Shown here: piece after piece, positions 7,249 to 14,108 of the stretch
How positions within the stretch are numbered: position 1 is the stretch's first letter
How the letters are laid out: every line of letters starts with the position of its first letter
Source: CAYUCJ01 sp049282265
GTDB taxonomy: Bacteria; Desulfobacterota; DSM-4660; Desulfatiglandales; Desulfatiglandaceae
Assembly: GCA_049282265.1 (NCBI GenBank)
Contig: JBAPTR010000053.1
Location: forward strand, 1 to 31,959
Length of the DNA stretch: 31,959 nucleotides
Direction: 5' to 3'
Program-made: the position numbers and the translations under genes
The notes under the pieces: generated by a model
What the model saw: the letters and a program-made list of their open reading frames with translations, nothing else
What the model was told of the DNA's origin: nothing
The model's database searches: none

Positions 7249-8034
7249 ATGAGTCTTCGCTGCATCATCGTGGACGATGAGCCGCCGGCTGTTGATGAAC
7301 TTGCCTATATTCTTTCCCAGATTGATGAAGTCGAGGTGGTAGCAACCGCCGGCTCCGCGTCCAAGGCCATTCAAGCGATAAGGAGTCATGAACCGGACGT
7401 GGTCTTTCTTGACATCCACATGCCCGGGCATGACGGATTTTTTGTGGTTGAAGAGATTGCAGGCTATCCCCGGTCCCCATTCATCATATTTGCCACTGCT
7501 TATGATCAATATGCCATCAGGGCCTTTGAGTCCAATGCGACCGATTACGTATTGAAACCGTTTTCCGAGGCCCGTATTCGCGAAAGTGTTTCCCGCGTGA
7601 GACGTATGGGGGAGACAAAAAAAGCCCGATTAACCGGCCAGGAGTTGCAGACCATTGCAGACTATATGACCCGGGGACAAGAGGTAATTACCAAGGTGCC
7701 CGTAGACAAGGGCGGCCGCATCCTGCTGCTCGACACATCAGAAATTATCTTTTGCAGATCCGATGAAAAACAGGTTACTGTCCATACAAAGAATTCCCAC
7801 TTTCCCGTCCACGCACTCTCAAGCCTCGATGCACTGGAAGAACGGTTGCGCACCCGGCCGTTTTTTCGCTCCCACCGTTCGTACCTGGTCAACCTCTCCC
7901 ATGTGCGGGAAATTGTCCCCCTGATCAACGGCCGGTACCTCATCGTCATGGAAGACAATGTTTCCACTGAAATTCCGTTAAGTCGTGCACGAGCAAAAGA
8001 ATTTAAGGAAAAACTGGGTTTGTCTCGAGAGTAG
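7249..8034 (+). CDS. LytTR-family response regulator
   Basis: 261 residues. The receiver domain begins MSLRCIIVDDEPPAVDELAY, with the acidic pocket (DDE), the phospho-acceptor in VVFLDIHMPG, the Thr/Ala switch FATAYD and the conserved Lys in DYVLKPF. The C-terminal LytTR DNA-binding domain (about residues 160-260) shows FFRSHRSYLVNL and IPLSRARAKEFK. An upstream ATG at 7180 is also in frame but lies on the promoter, so 7249 is chosen. The cognate kinase follows and cstA comes after it, as in BtsSR/YpdAB-type systems that control CstA-family uptake genes. Confidence 0.92.
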   Translation: MSLRCIIVDDEPPAVDELAYILSQIDEVEVVATAGSASKAIQAIRSHEPDVVFLDIHMPGHDGFFVVEEIAGYPRSPFIIFATAYDQYAIRAFESNATDYVLKPFSEARIRESVSRVRRMGETKKARLTGQELQTIADYMTRGQEVITKVPVDKGGRILLLDTSEIIFCRSDEKQVTVHTKNSHFPVHALSSLDALEERLRTRPFFRSHRSYLVNLSHVREIVPLINGRYLIVMEDNVSTEIPLSRARAKEFKEKLGLSRE

Positions 8035-8204
8035 CAAGTCCTGATTCGCGTCATTGAAGTATGTCTTTCAAGCCAGAATAATGACTTTTCATCCTAAAAA
8101 AGATACCATTCAGTATATTTCCCTTGATTTATTCCTGAGATGGTTGCAGTGTGTGCGTGAATAGTCAATTTTCCGCTGATCCGAATGGTTTGGAAGAGGG
8201 TTTT

Positions 8205-9947
8205 ATGACTGTCGCGCATCTTCTTGCCACTTTATTTGAGCATTTTGGGCTCGTTGTCTCTGCCGCATTCATTCTCCTTTCCTGGGGAGCATTCACAAAA
8301 CTCGTCCTCAAGCAAACAACATATGTCGACAAGATCGTGCTGATTCTGTTTTTCGGCGCTTTTGGAATTCTTGGGACCTATGCAGGAACACCCATTATGG
8401 GTGCCATTGCGAATTTCAGGGCCATCGGTGTGATAACAGGCGGCCTTTTCGGTGGCCCCTTGGTGGGAGCAGGCGCAGGTCTCATCGCCGGCGGACACCG
8501 TTTTCTCATCGATATGCATGGTTTCACCTCAATCCCCTGCGGCCTTGCCACGTTTCTGGAAGGTCTTGCAGCCGGCCTCCTTTCCTTACGGTTGAAAGAA
8601 AAGGTCCTTAACTGGAGGGTTGCCGCCTTCATGGGCATCGCTGGCGAATCGGTCCATATGCTGATCACTCTGGCTTTAGCCAGACCCTTTGCAGACGCAT
8701 GGACTCTGGTACAAATCATTGCCCTTCCCATGATCCTCGTCAATGCATTCGGTGCAGGACTCTTTGTGCAGATTATCCGGTTCGTTCTTGAAGACCGGCA
8801 GCGAAGGGAATCTTTGCAGGCCCAGAAAGCCCTTGACATTGCCAATCGGACGGTCAGCTATCTGAGGAACGGCCTCGATATGGAATCGGCACGGAAAACT
8901 GCTGAAATCATTTTCAAACATTTATCAGTGGCGGCCGTTTCAATGACCGATGACAAGCAGATTCTTTCATTCATCGGGGCCGGAGAAGACCACCACCAGG
9001 CAGGCATGGAATTCCAGACCGCGGCGACCAGGGAGGTCATCAAAACGGCAAGACCGGTCTTTTTAAAAGAGAAGGACCTGATTGGATGTACGAATGCCCA
9101 TTGTCCTCTCGAATCAGCCATTGTAGTCCCCCTCCGTAAAGGGAAATCCATTGTGGGTGCCATCAAGTTTTATGGCAGCAAGAAGGCTCCCCTGAACAAG
9201 ATCGATTTTCAGCTTGCGGTGGGGCTGGCAAATCTCTTTTCCACCCAGCTCGAACTGGAAGATATCCACATAACGTCCCAACTCCTTGCCCGCGCGGAGA
9301 TCAGGCGACTTCAATCTCAAATCAATCCCCATTTCCTGTTCAACTCTCTCAACACCATCGTGTCCCTGTGCCGCACCAACGCTGAAAAAGCCAGGGAACT
9401 CATTCTGGAACTTTCTACCTATCTCAGAAGAAATCTCAGGGAGAACCAGAGCGTTATCCCCGTGGCAGAAGAACTGCAGCAGGTCAAATCGTATCTTTCA
9501 ATCGAGCATGCCCGATTTGGAGAACGCGTCAGGGTATCCATCGACATGGAAGAAGGTTGTCAGGGCTGGCCCGTTCCGCCCCTCATCATTCAACCCCTTG
9601 TGGAAAATGCAATCAAGCATGGGATCTACGGTAGGGAAGACGGGGGATCCATTCGGATCGGCATTGCGCGAAGCAACGGTGATCTCAACATTTCCGTGGA
9701 GGACGATGGCGTGGGCATGGACGGGCAAGTGCTGGACCGTATCTTTTCAAAGGAGGCCGATGACCTGGGAAAGGATGCAGGAGGCATCGGCCTCAGGAAC
9801 ATTAACCAGCGGTTGGAACGGGTCTATGGTCCCCAATACCGCCTCAAGATCAGGAGTATCCCTCAGGAAGGCACCTCAGTCCGGATAAATATCCCCGCAT
9901 CAAGCCCTGTTCTTGAAACGGAACCATTTTCCGGGGCTGAATCGTGA
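8205..9947 (+). CDS. LytS-type sensor histidine kinase
   Basis: 580 residues. About six hydrophobic segments in the first 210 residues form a 5TM-LYT-type membrane sensor (GLVVSAAFILLSW, GGPLVGAGAGLIAGG). A GAF-like domain (about 230-380) follows, then the His-kinase box LQSQINPHFLFNSLNTI with the phospho-accepting His, and an ATPase domain with PPLIIQPLVENAIKHGI (N-box), DDGVGMD and GGIGLRNINQRL. The ATG at 8205 is chosen for its GGAAGAGGG; a GTG at 8151 is in frame but has no such site. It probably senses an extracellular carbon source such as pyruvate or peptides and phosphorylates the LytTR regulator 170 bases upstream. Confidence 0.93.
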   Translation: MTVAHLLATLFEHFGLVVSAAFILLSWGAFTKLVLKQTTYVDKIVLILFFGAFGILGTYAGTPIMGAIANFRAIGVITGGLFGGPLVGAGAGLIAGGHRFLIDMHGFTSIPCGLATFLEGLAAGLLSLRLKEKVLNWRVAAFMGIAGESVHMLITLALARPFADAWTLVQIIALPMILVNAFGAGLFVQIIRFVLEDRQRRESLQAQKALDIANRTVSYLRNGLDMESARKTAEIIFKHLSVAAVSMTDDKQILSFIGAGEDHHQAGMEFQTAATREVIKTARPVFLKEKDLIGCTNAHCPLESAIVVPLRKGKSIVGAIKFYGSKKAPLNKIDFQLAVGLANLFSTQLELEDIHITSQLLARAEIRRLQSQINPHFLFNSLNTIVSLCRTNAEKARELILELSTYLRRNLRENQSVIPVAEELQQVKSYLSIEHARFGERVRVSIDMEEGCQGWPVPPLIIQPLVENAIKHGIYGREDGGSIRIGIARSNGDLNISVEDDGVGMDGQVLDRIFSKEADDLGKDAGGIGLRNINQRLERVYGPQYRLKIRSIPQEGTSVRINIPASSPVLETEPFSGAES

Positions 9948-9984
9948 GGAAAGGAGAAATAGCTTGTCCGCTCAATAAACAATG

Positions 9985-10052
9985 CAATTCAGACAACGCG
10001 TGGTCGCGACCGGGAGGTCGCTCTGTAGGAGCAACGTCCACGTTGCGAATTG
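9985..10052. repeat. REP/BIME-like palindromic element in the cstA leader
   Basis: A REP-style unit with a GTAG head: GTAGGAG (10025-10031) runs into the stem GCAACG / CGTTGC (10031-10036 / 10041-10046, loop TCCA). Just upstream is a second stem, GCGACC / GGTCGC (10006-10021, loop GGGA). The outermost CAATTC and GAATTG also pair. GTAG-headed hairpins are typical of REP elements mobilised by RAYT transposases; none is encoded here. Further on, AAAAGGAGGTGAG at about 10081-10093 is a strong Shine-Dalgarno-like sequence with no start codon at usable distance. Confidence 0.65.
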
Positions 10053-10169
10053 AACTGATGCCATAAAGTCCAAATGTAACGAAAAGGAGGTGAGAAAAGA
10101 GAAACATCCGGGAACAAGCAATGGTTTTGATGCATAAACGTTCACCTTAACCGGAAGAAAGGAGGCATT

Positions 10170-11918
10170 ATGGGCGGATTAGCAATTATGGTAGTCGCGT
10201 TTGTGGGGTATATTCTCGCCTACCAGTTATACGGAAGGTTTATCGGCAAGAAGATCTTTGCGTTGTCTTCTACTGCCAAGACACCCGCCGTGGAGCTGGA
10301 GGATGGTACTGACTACGTGCCCACGAGAAAGGAGATCATCTTCGGGCACCATTTCGCATCAATAGCAGGTACCGGCCCCATCGTGGGGCCGGCCATTGCC
10401 ATCATCTGGGGATGGGTTCCGGCAATGATTTGGATATTTGTGGGATCCATTATCATGGGTGGTGTCCATGATTTCGGGGCCCTGATCATCTCCATGAGAA
10501 ACCAGGGGAAGTCCATTGCCGAATACACCTCGAAATATGTCAACAGCCGTACAAAATTTCTGTTTTTCGTGATCGTTTTTCTGGAACTGTGGATCGTTGT
10601 TGCTATTTTTGGCCTGGTGATCGCCATTATCTTTGCCATGTTCCCGCAATCAGTCATTCCCATATGGTGTGAAATCCCCATAGCGGTCATACTTGGCTGG
10701 ATGGTCTACAAAAAGGGCATGGGCGTCTGGACCTGGTCCATTGTAGCGGTTGCGATCATGTATGTCACGGTGATCATAGGTACTTATCTCCCCATTAAGC
10801 TCCCCGCCACCATCGCGGGCATTCCCCCCACCGGCATCTGGACAATCATCCTGCTTGTTTACGCGTTTATCGCCTCTGTCCTGCCGGTGACCACCCTGCT
10901 CCAGCCCCGGGATTTTATCAACTCTCACCAGTTGGTTGTGGCCCTGGCTCTCCTGGTGCTGGGTGTCTTCTTTGCCTCATTCGGGGGGCACCTTCACGTA
11001 GTGGCACCTGCCGTGGCCATGAACCCCGCCAAGGCCCCGCCCATGTGGCCCTTCCTCTTCATCACCATCGCCTGCGGCGCCATTTCAGGGTTCCACTCAC
11101 TGGTCTCCTCGGGCACATCGTCAAAGCAGGTGCGCTATGAAGAGGATTCTCTTTTTGTGGGGTACGGCTCCATGCTCATGGAAGGCGTTCTCGCCACCCT
11201 GGTCATCATAGCCGTTGCGGCCGGCATCGGAATGGGCTATACTGACAAGGCCGGCCAGACCCTGACGGGCATTGCGGCATGGACCCAGCACTATTCTTCC
11301 TGGGCCGCTGCAGCGGGACTGGGGTCAAAGATCAACGCGTTTGTGTTGGGTTCCGCCAACATGATCGAAGCCGTCGGCATTCCCGTGGGAATAACCATTA
11401 CCATTATGGGCGTTTTTGTGGCATCGTTTGCCGGGACCACCCTGGATACCGCCACCAGGATCCAGCGCTATGTGATTGCCGAACTCTGTGGTGATGTGAA
11501 ACTCAACTTCCTGACAGGACGTTTTCCGGCAACCTTTATCGCGGTCGGCACGGCCCTGTGGCTGGCCTTTGCTGCCGGCGCGAGCGGCGCTGGAGCCCTG
11601 GCACTGTGGCCCATGTTCGGGGCCGTCAACCAGGTTCTGGCAGCCCTGGCCCTGACCATTATCACCCTCTACCTCAGAACCAAGGGCGGCGTGAAGTGGG
11701 TGATTTCCGGTGTCCCGGCCATCTTCATGGCAATCATGACCATATGGGGCGTTATCCTCAACCAGACCATGTTTCTCAGCAAGCACAACGCCTTGCTGAC
11801 CGTCATCAACGCCGTCATCCTCATTGTGGCCGTGTGGATCGTCATCGAGGGCGTGGCCAGATTCTTTACCATCGGTGGAGAGACCGCCGCCGGGCAGCCG
11901 CAAGAGGCAGCCGGCTAA
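10170..11918 (+). CDS. cstA: carbon starvation protein CstA family transporter
   Basis: 582 residues with roughly 14-16 hydrophobic segments in the inner membrane. Family motifs: DGTDYVPTRKEIIFGHHFAS near residue 45, AGTGPIVGPAIA, GGVHDFGAL, FHSLVSSGTSSKQ and FAGTTLDTATRIQRY. CstA proteins import peptides or pyruvate; the E. coli members are about 700 residues, so this is the shorter form. The start has AAAGGAGG six bases upstream. It lies 222 bases after the LytS gene, from which it is separated by the REP-like element, and is probably the target of the LytS-LytTR pair. The TAA overlaps the first base of the palindromic element that follows. Confidence 0.95.
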   Translation: MGGLAIMVVAFVGYILAYQLYGRFIGKKIFALSSTAKTPAVELEDGTDYVPTRKEIIFGHHFASIAGTGPIVGPAIAIIWGWVPAMIWIFVGSIIMGGVHDFGALIISMRNQGKSIAEYTSKYVNSRTKFLFFVIVFLELWIVVAIFGLVIAIIFAMFPQSVIPIWCEIPIAVILGWMVYKKGMGVWTWSIVAVAIMYVTVIIGTYLPIKLPATIAGIPPTGIWTIILLVYAFIASVLPVTTLLQPRDFINSHQLVVALALLVLGVFFASFGGHLHVVAPAVAMNPAKAPPMWPFLFITIACGAISGFHSLVSSGTSSKQVRYEEDSLFVGYGSMLMEGVLATLVIIAVAAGIGMGYTDKAGQTLTGIAAWTQHYSSWAAAAGLGSKINAFVLGSANMIEAVGIPVGITITIMGVFVASFAGTTLDTATRIQRYVIAELCGDVKLNFLTGRFPATFIAVGTALWLAFAAGASGAGALALWPMFGAVNQVLAALALTIITLYLRTKGGVKWVISGVPAIFMAIMTIWGVILNQTMFLSKHNALLTVINAVILIVAVWIVIEGVARFFTIGGETAAGQPQEAAG

Positions 11919-12042
11919 TTCCATTTTGCATTCAAGATGATACCTAGGCGGCAAGGAGTGGGCGACGGAGGCGTACACGAACAGTACGTCGAGGAGTCCG
12001 CGACGCAGCCGACGCCGGGAGCGCTTGAATGCGAATTGGAAT
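11918..12042. repeat. 125-bp element with terminal inverted repeats between cstA and the next gene
   Basis: ATTCCATTTTGCATTCAAG (11918-11936) pairs with CTTGAATGCGAATTGGAAT (12024-12042), leaving about 87 bp of GC-rich sequence. The centre holds GTAC-N7-GTAC and dense GGCGACG/GACGCAGCC runs that can fold with each other. No open frame of interest is present. Only one copy occurs in this window. It could be a mobile palindromic unit or an intercistronic mRNA-processing element. Confidence 0.6.
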
Positions 12043-12076
12043 AAGAACCGTGGGAGTTTTTGATAAACACTTTAAC

Positions 12077-12106
12077 GGGAAGCAAGGCCTCGGCGTCTTG
12101 CTTCCC
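12077..12106. other. perfect 10-bp stem-loop in the leader of the CstA-linked gene group
   Basis: GGGAAGCAAG (12077-12086) and CTTGCTTCCC (12097-12106) pair perfectly around a ten-base loop. There is no T-run on either strand, so it is not an obvious terminator. It lies inside the longest possible reading frame of the next gene, which argues that translation starts after it (TTG at 12150). Confidence 0.5.
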
Positions 12107-12149
12107 CTCAACAGATACCCAAAACTGCAATAAAGGAAAGCGGGCCCCC

Positions 12150-12584
12150 TTGGAAGCACAACTCAAGAAATGCTATATTTCGTTGCTGGCGCCTGCAATA
12201 CTGGGATTCATCGCTGCAATCCTGGCAAGAAGATTTTCGGCAATAGACTTGGAGGCAGTCAAATCCCTGCAACGGTTTACGGCCCCTGTGCTCTTTGCCC
12301 TGTCCTTTGCCTTCGGCGCGGCCTTCCCGCTCCTTTTTCGAACCCTTTTCGTCCACAAGAATCGCCACGAAAAGAGGATTTCAGAAGCTGCCTTGCTCCA
12401 GTTTGAGCGAAACACCCTGTACCTTGCCATGATTACTCCCTATATTGCCCTGGTGGCCTTCTTTCTGGAGATTCCCCGCTTCCATCTTGCGGGAGCGCTC
12501 CTTGCAAGCTTTTATGCCGTCTATTATTTTTACCCTTCACACAAACGGATACAATATGAAAAAAGGATCTTCAGGGCAAAATGA
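12150..12584 (+). CDS. small four-helix membrane protein, CstA-linked
   Basis: About 144 residues with four hydrophobic segments: LLAPAILGFIAAILA, FTAPVLFALSFAFGAAFPLL, YLAMITPYIALVAFFL and AGALLASFYAVYYF. They are separated by Arg/Lys-rich loops, and the tail (HKRIQYEKRIFRAK) is basic. No signal peptide or enzyme motif is seen. The frame is open from a TTG at 12060, but that codon has poor spacing to GGGAG and the stem-loop at 12077-12106 would be coding, so TTG 12150 is preferred with low certainty. Its TGA overlaps the next start (ATGA), so translation is coupled. The function is unknown. Confidence 0.65.
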   Translation: MEAQLKKCYISLLAPAILGFIAAILARRFSAIDLEAVKSLQRFTAPVLFALSFAFGAAFPLLFRTLFVHKNRHEKRISEAALLQFERNTLYLAMITPYIALVAFFLEIPRFHLAGALLASFYAVYYFYPSHKRIQYEKRIFRAK

Positions 12585-12871
12585 TGTCTTTTCTGGCGCG
12601 GATGAAAGAGATGATAGTGGAAATCTGGAAGGTCGGCGACAAGGTGGGCCGCAGCAAGGCCGTGGAAGTCATCGAAACTGAGGTGGAAGAAATGGAAAAT
12701 ATCTTCGGAATCCTGGTGCTGGGTTCCTTTGTAGGCATGCCTTCCCCCCCCATGCAGATCTCACTCGATTTGATGCCGTACATGGAGAAGGAACTCATCC
12801 TGATGATGGAAAAGGTGGATACGGCCAATGAGCCCATATCCCAGTTATTTTCGGTCTTCAATATAGGGTAG
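12581..12871 (+). CDS. small 96-residue protein, CstA/ArsA-linked
   Basis: An acidic, Met-rich protein without signal peptide or transmembrane segment. The first half is helical and charged (RSKAVEVIETEVEEMENIFG); then LVLGSFVGMPSPPMQISLDL is followed by MPYMEKELILMMEKVD. The central GxPxPxxxxxLDLMPYM pattern recalls, from memory and unchecked, small proteins encoded next to ArsA-like ATPases near cstA in other bacteria (the 'cory-CC-star' group), but the Cys-Cys terminus of those is absent. The start overlaps the previous stop (ATGATG; the second ATG at 12584 is equally possible). Two bases separate it from the ATPase gene, so the two are almost certainly made together. Confidence 0.7.
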   Translation: MMSFLARMKEMIVEIWKVGDKVGRSKAVEVIETEVEEMENIFGILVLGSFVGMPSPPMQISLDLMPYMEKELILMMEKVDTANEPISQLFSVFNIG

Positions 12872-12873
12872 GG

Positions 12874-13806
12874 ATGGAGAAAGCAACCAACATTTTCTAC
12901 ATGGGAAAGGGCGGGGTCGGAAAATCCACGTCCGCGGCGCTGAATTCGCTTTTTCTGGCGCAGAAGGGCTTTGAAGTGCTCCTCGTTTCCCTTGACCCCG
13001 CCCACAACCAGTCGGACATCTTTGAGGAAAATCTCTCAGATACACCGAAACAGATCGTTCCGCATCTCACGGCCGTTGAGATTGATCAGGATCGCTGGAT
13101 CAAACGGTATCTCAAGGATGTCCACAACCAGATCAACAGGACCTACAGCTACCTGACCTCTTTTAACCTTGAAAAATATTTCAAGGTGATAAAATACTCG
13201 CCCGGCCTGGAAGAATATGCCCTGATTCTCGCTTTCAAGGAGATCAGACGGAAGTTCCTGCAACATGATTTGCTGGTCTTCGACATGGCGCCGACAGCCC
13301 TCTCTTTAAAATTTTTCACTCTTCCCTCCCTTTCCCTCATCTGGATAAACCACCTCCTGGCATTGCGAAAGGAAATCATAAAAAAAAGGGAACTCATTAC
13401 AAAAGTCAGATTAATGAAGAAGGAGATTGAAACAGACAAGGTGCTCTCGAAAATTGAGGATTCCGTACAGGAGTACACCGCCCTCAAAGAGCTTTTTGAA
13501 GATCAGGAGCGTACGAAAATCAACCTGGTCTTGAACCCGGACCTGTTGTCTTTTGCCGAATCCAAGCGCATTGTTAACGGGCTCAAGGAGATCAATATCT
13601 TCCTGAACCAGGTCATCATCAACAAGATTCTATGCGATTCTTCCTGCGAACATATTGAAAGGGAATTGAGCGGAATCCCCATAATCCAAGCTCCTTTTTC
13701 AGAAACGCCCCTGATCGGTCTGGATATCCTGACGCGCTTTCTGAAGGAAAATGAAGATGTCATGCTAAGTCAACCCTTGAAAGTCCTCATGAATGGTGTA
13801 AAATAA
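12874..13806 (+). CDS. ArsA/Get3-like ATPase
   Basis: 310 residues, one ATPase domain. FYMGKGGVGKSTSAALNSL carries the deviant Walker A with signature Lys. VSLDPAHNQSDIFEENL matches the ArsA/Get3 switch I segment (DPAHxxSD), and FDMAPTALSLKFF matches switch II, where typical members read DTAPTGHTLR. ILCDSSC late in the chain is a Cys pair of unknown use. Family members dimerise around ATP and deliver clients such as metalloids or tail-anchored membrane proteins. There is no arsenite pump, arsenate reductase or ArsR gene here, so arsenic resistance is unlikely. The four-gene group behind cstA suggests a role with the transporter or its membrane partner. Confidence 0.85.
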   Translation: MEKATNIFYMGKGGVGKSTSAALNSLFLAQKGFEVLLVSLDPAHNQSDIFEENLSDTPKQIVPHLTAVEIDQDRWIKRYLKDVHNQINRTYSYLTSFNLEKYFKVIKYSPGLEEYALILAFKEIRRKFLQHDLLVFDMAPTALSLKFFTLPSLSLIWINHLLALRKEIIKKRELITKVRLMKKEIETDKVLSKIEDSVQEYTALKELFEDQERTKINLVLNPDLLSFAESKRIVNGLKEINIFLNQVIINKILCDSSCEHIERELSGIPIIQAPFSETPLIGLDILTRFLKENEDVMLSQPLKVLMNGVK

Positions 13807-13829
13807 ACGAAGAATATTGGAGACCGGTT

Positions 13830-14108
13830 ATGGAAAAAACTATGGATCCGGAGATGATCCGGAAAATCGACGGGGTCCTTGATCGAGTCAAGGAACCGGA
13901 AAGCAACCTCTCGGTTGCCGAATTGGGGATCGTTCAGAAATTGCGTTACAACGATAGCAAGAGGAGTCTCTATATCTACGCCAATACCTATGGGAGTCGC
14001 AAGGCGTGCTGCTTTCTCATAACCAAACTGCTTGAATCGGAAACCATGGCGCGATTGAAAAATGCACTCCAGGAGGAATTTCCCGAGCTGGCCATCAGGT
14101 TTGTCTAA
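13830..14108 (+). CDS. DUF59/MIP18-like small protein
   Basis: 92 residues. The order of elements (helix with IRKIDGVLDRVKEPE, LSVAELGIVQKLRY, strand SLYIYAN, then a long helix and a closing LAIRFV strand) follows the DUF59 fold used in Fe-S cluster carriers such as SufT and PaaD. Where those have a conserved Cys-Pro after the third strand, this one has KACCF, so a Cys pair could bind metal. GGAG eight bases upstream supports the ATG at 13830. The gene is 23 bases after the ATPase and its last 14 bases overlap the converging kinase gene. The assignment is by pattern only. Confidence 0.6.
   Translation: MEKTMDPEMIRKIDGVLDRVKEPESNLSVAELGIVQKLRYNDSKRSLYIYANTYGSRKACCFLITKLLESETMARLKNALQEEFPELAIRFV

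Noticed and set aside
11325..11978. 217-codon open frame opposite cstA
   Set aside because: Shadow of the cstA reading frame, with repeated GDGH-type composition and no motif.
12874..13806. Arsenic resistance operon
   Set aside because: The ATPase is ArsA-like, but no arsB, arsC, arsR or arsD gene is present and the neighbours point to CstA.
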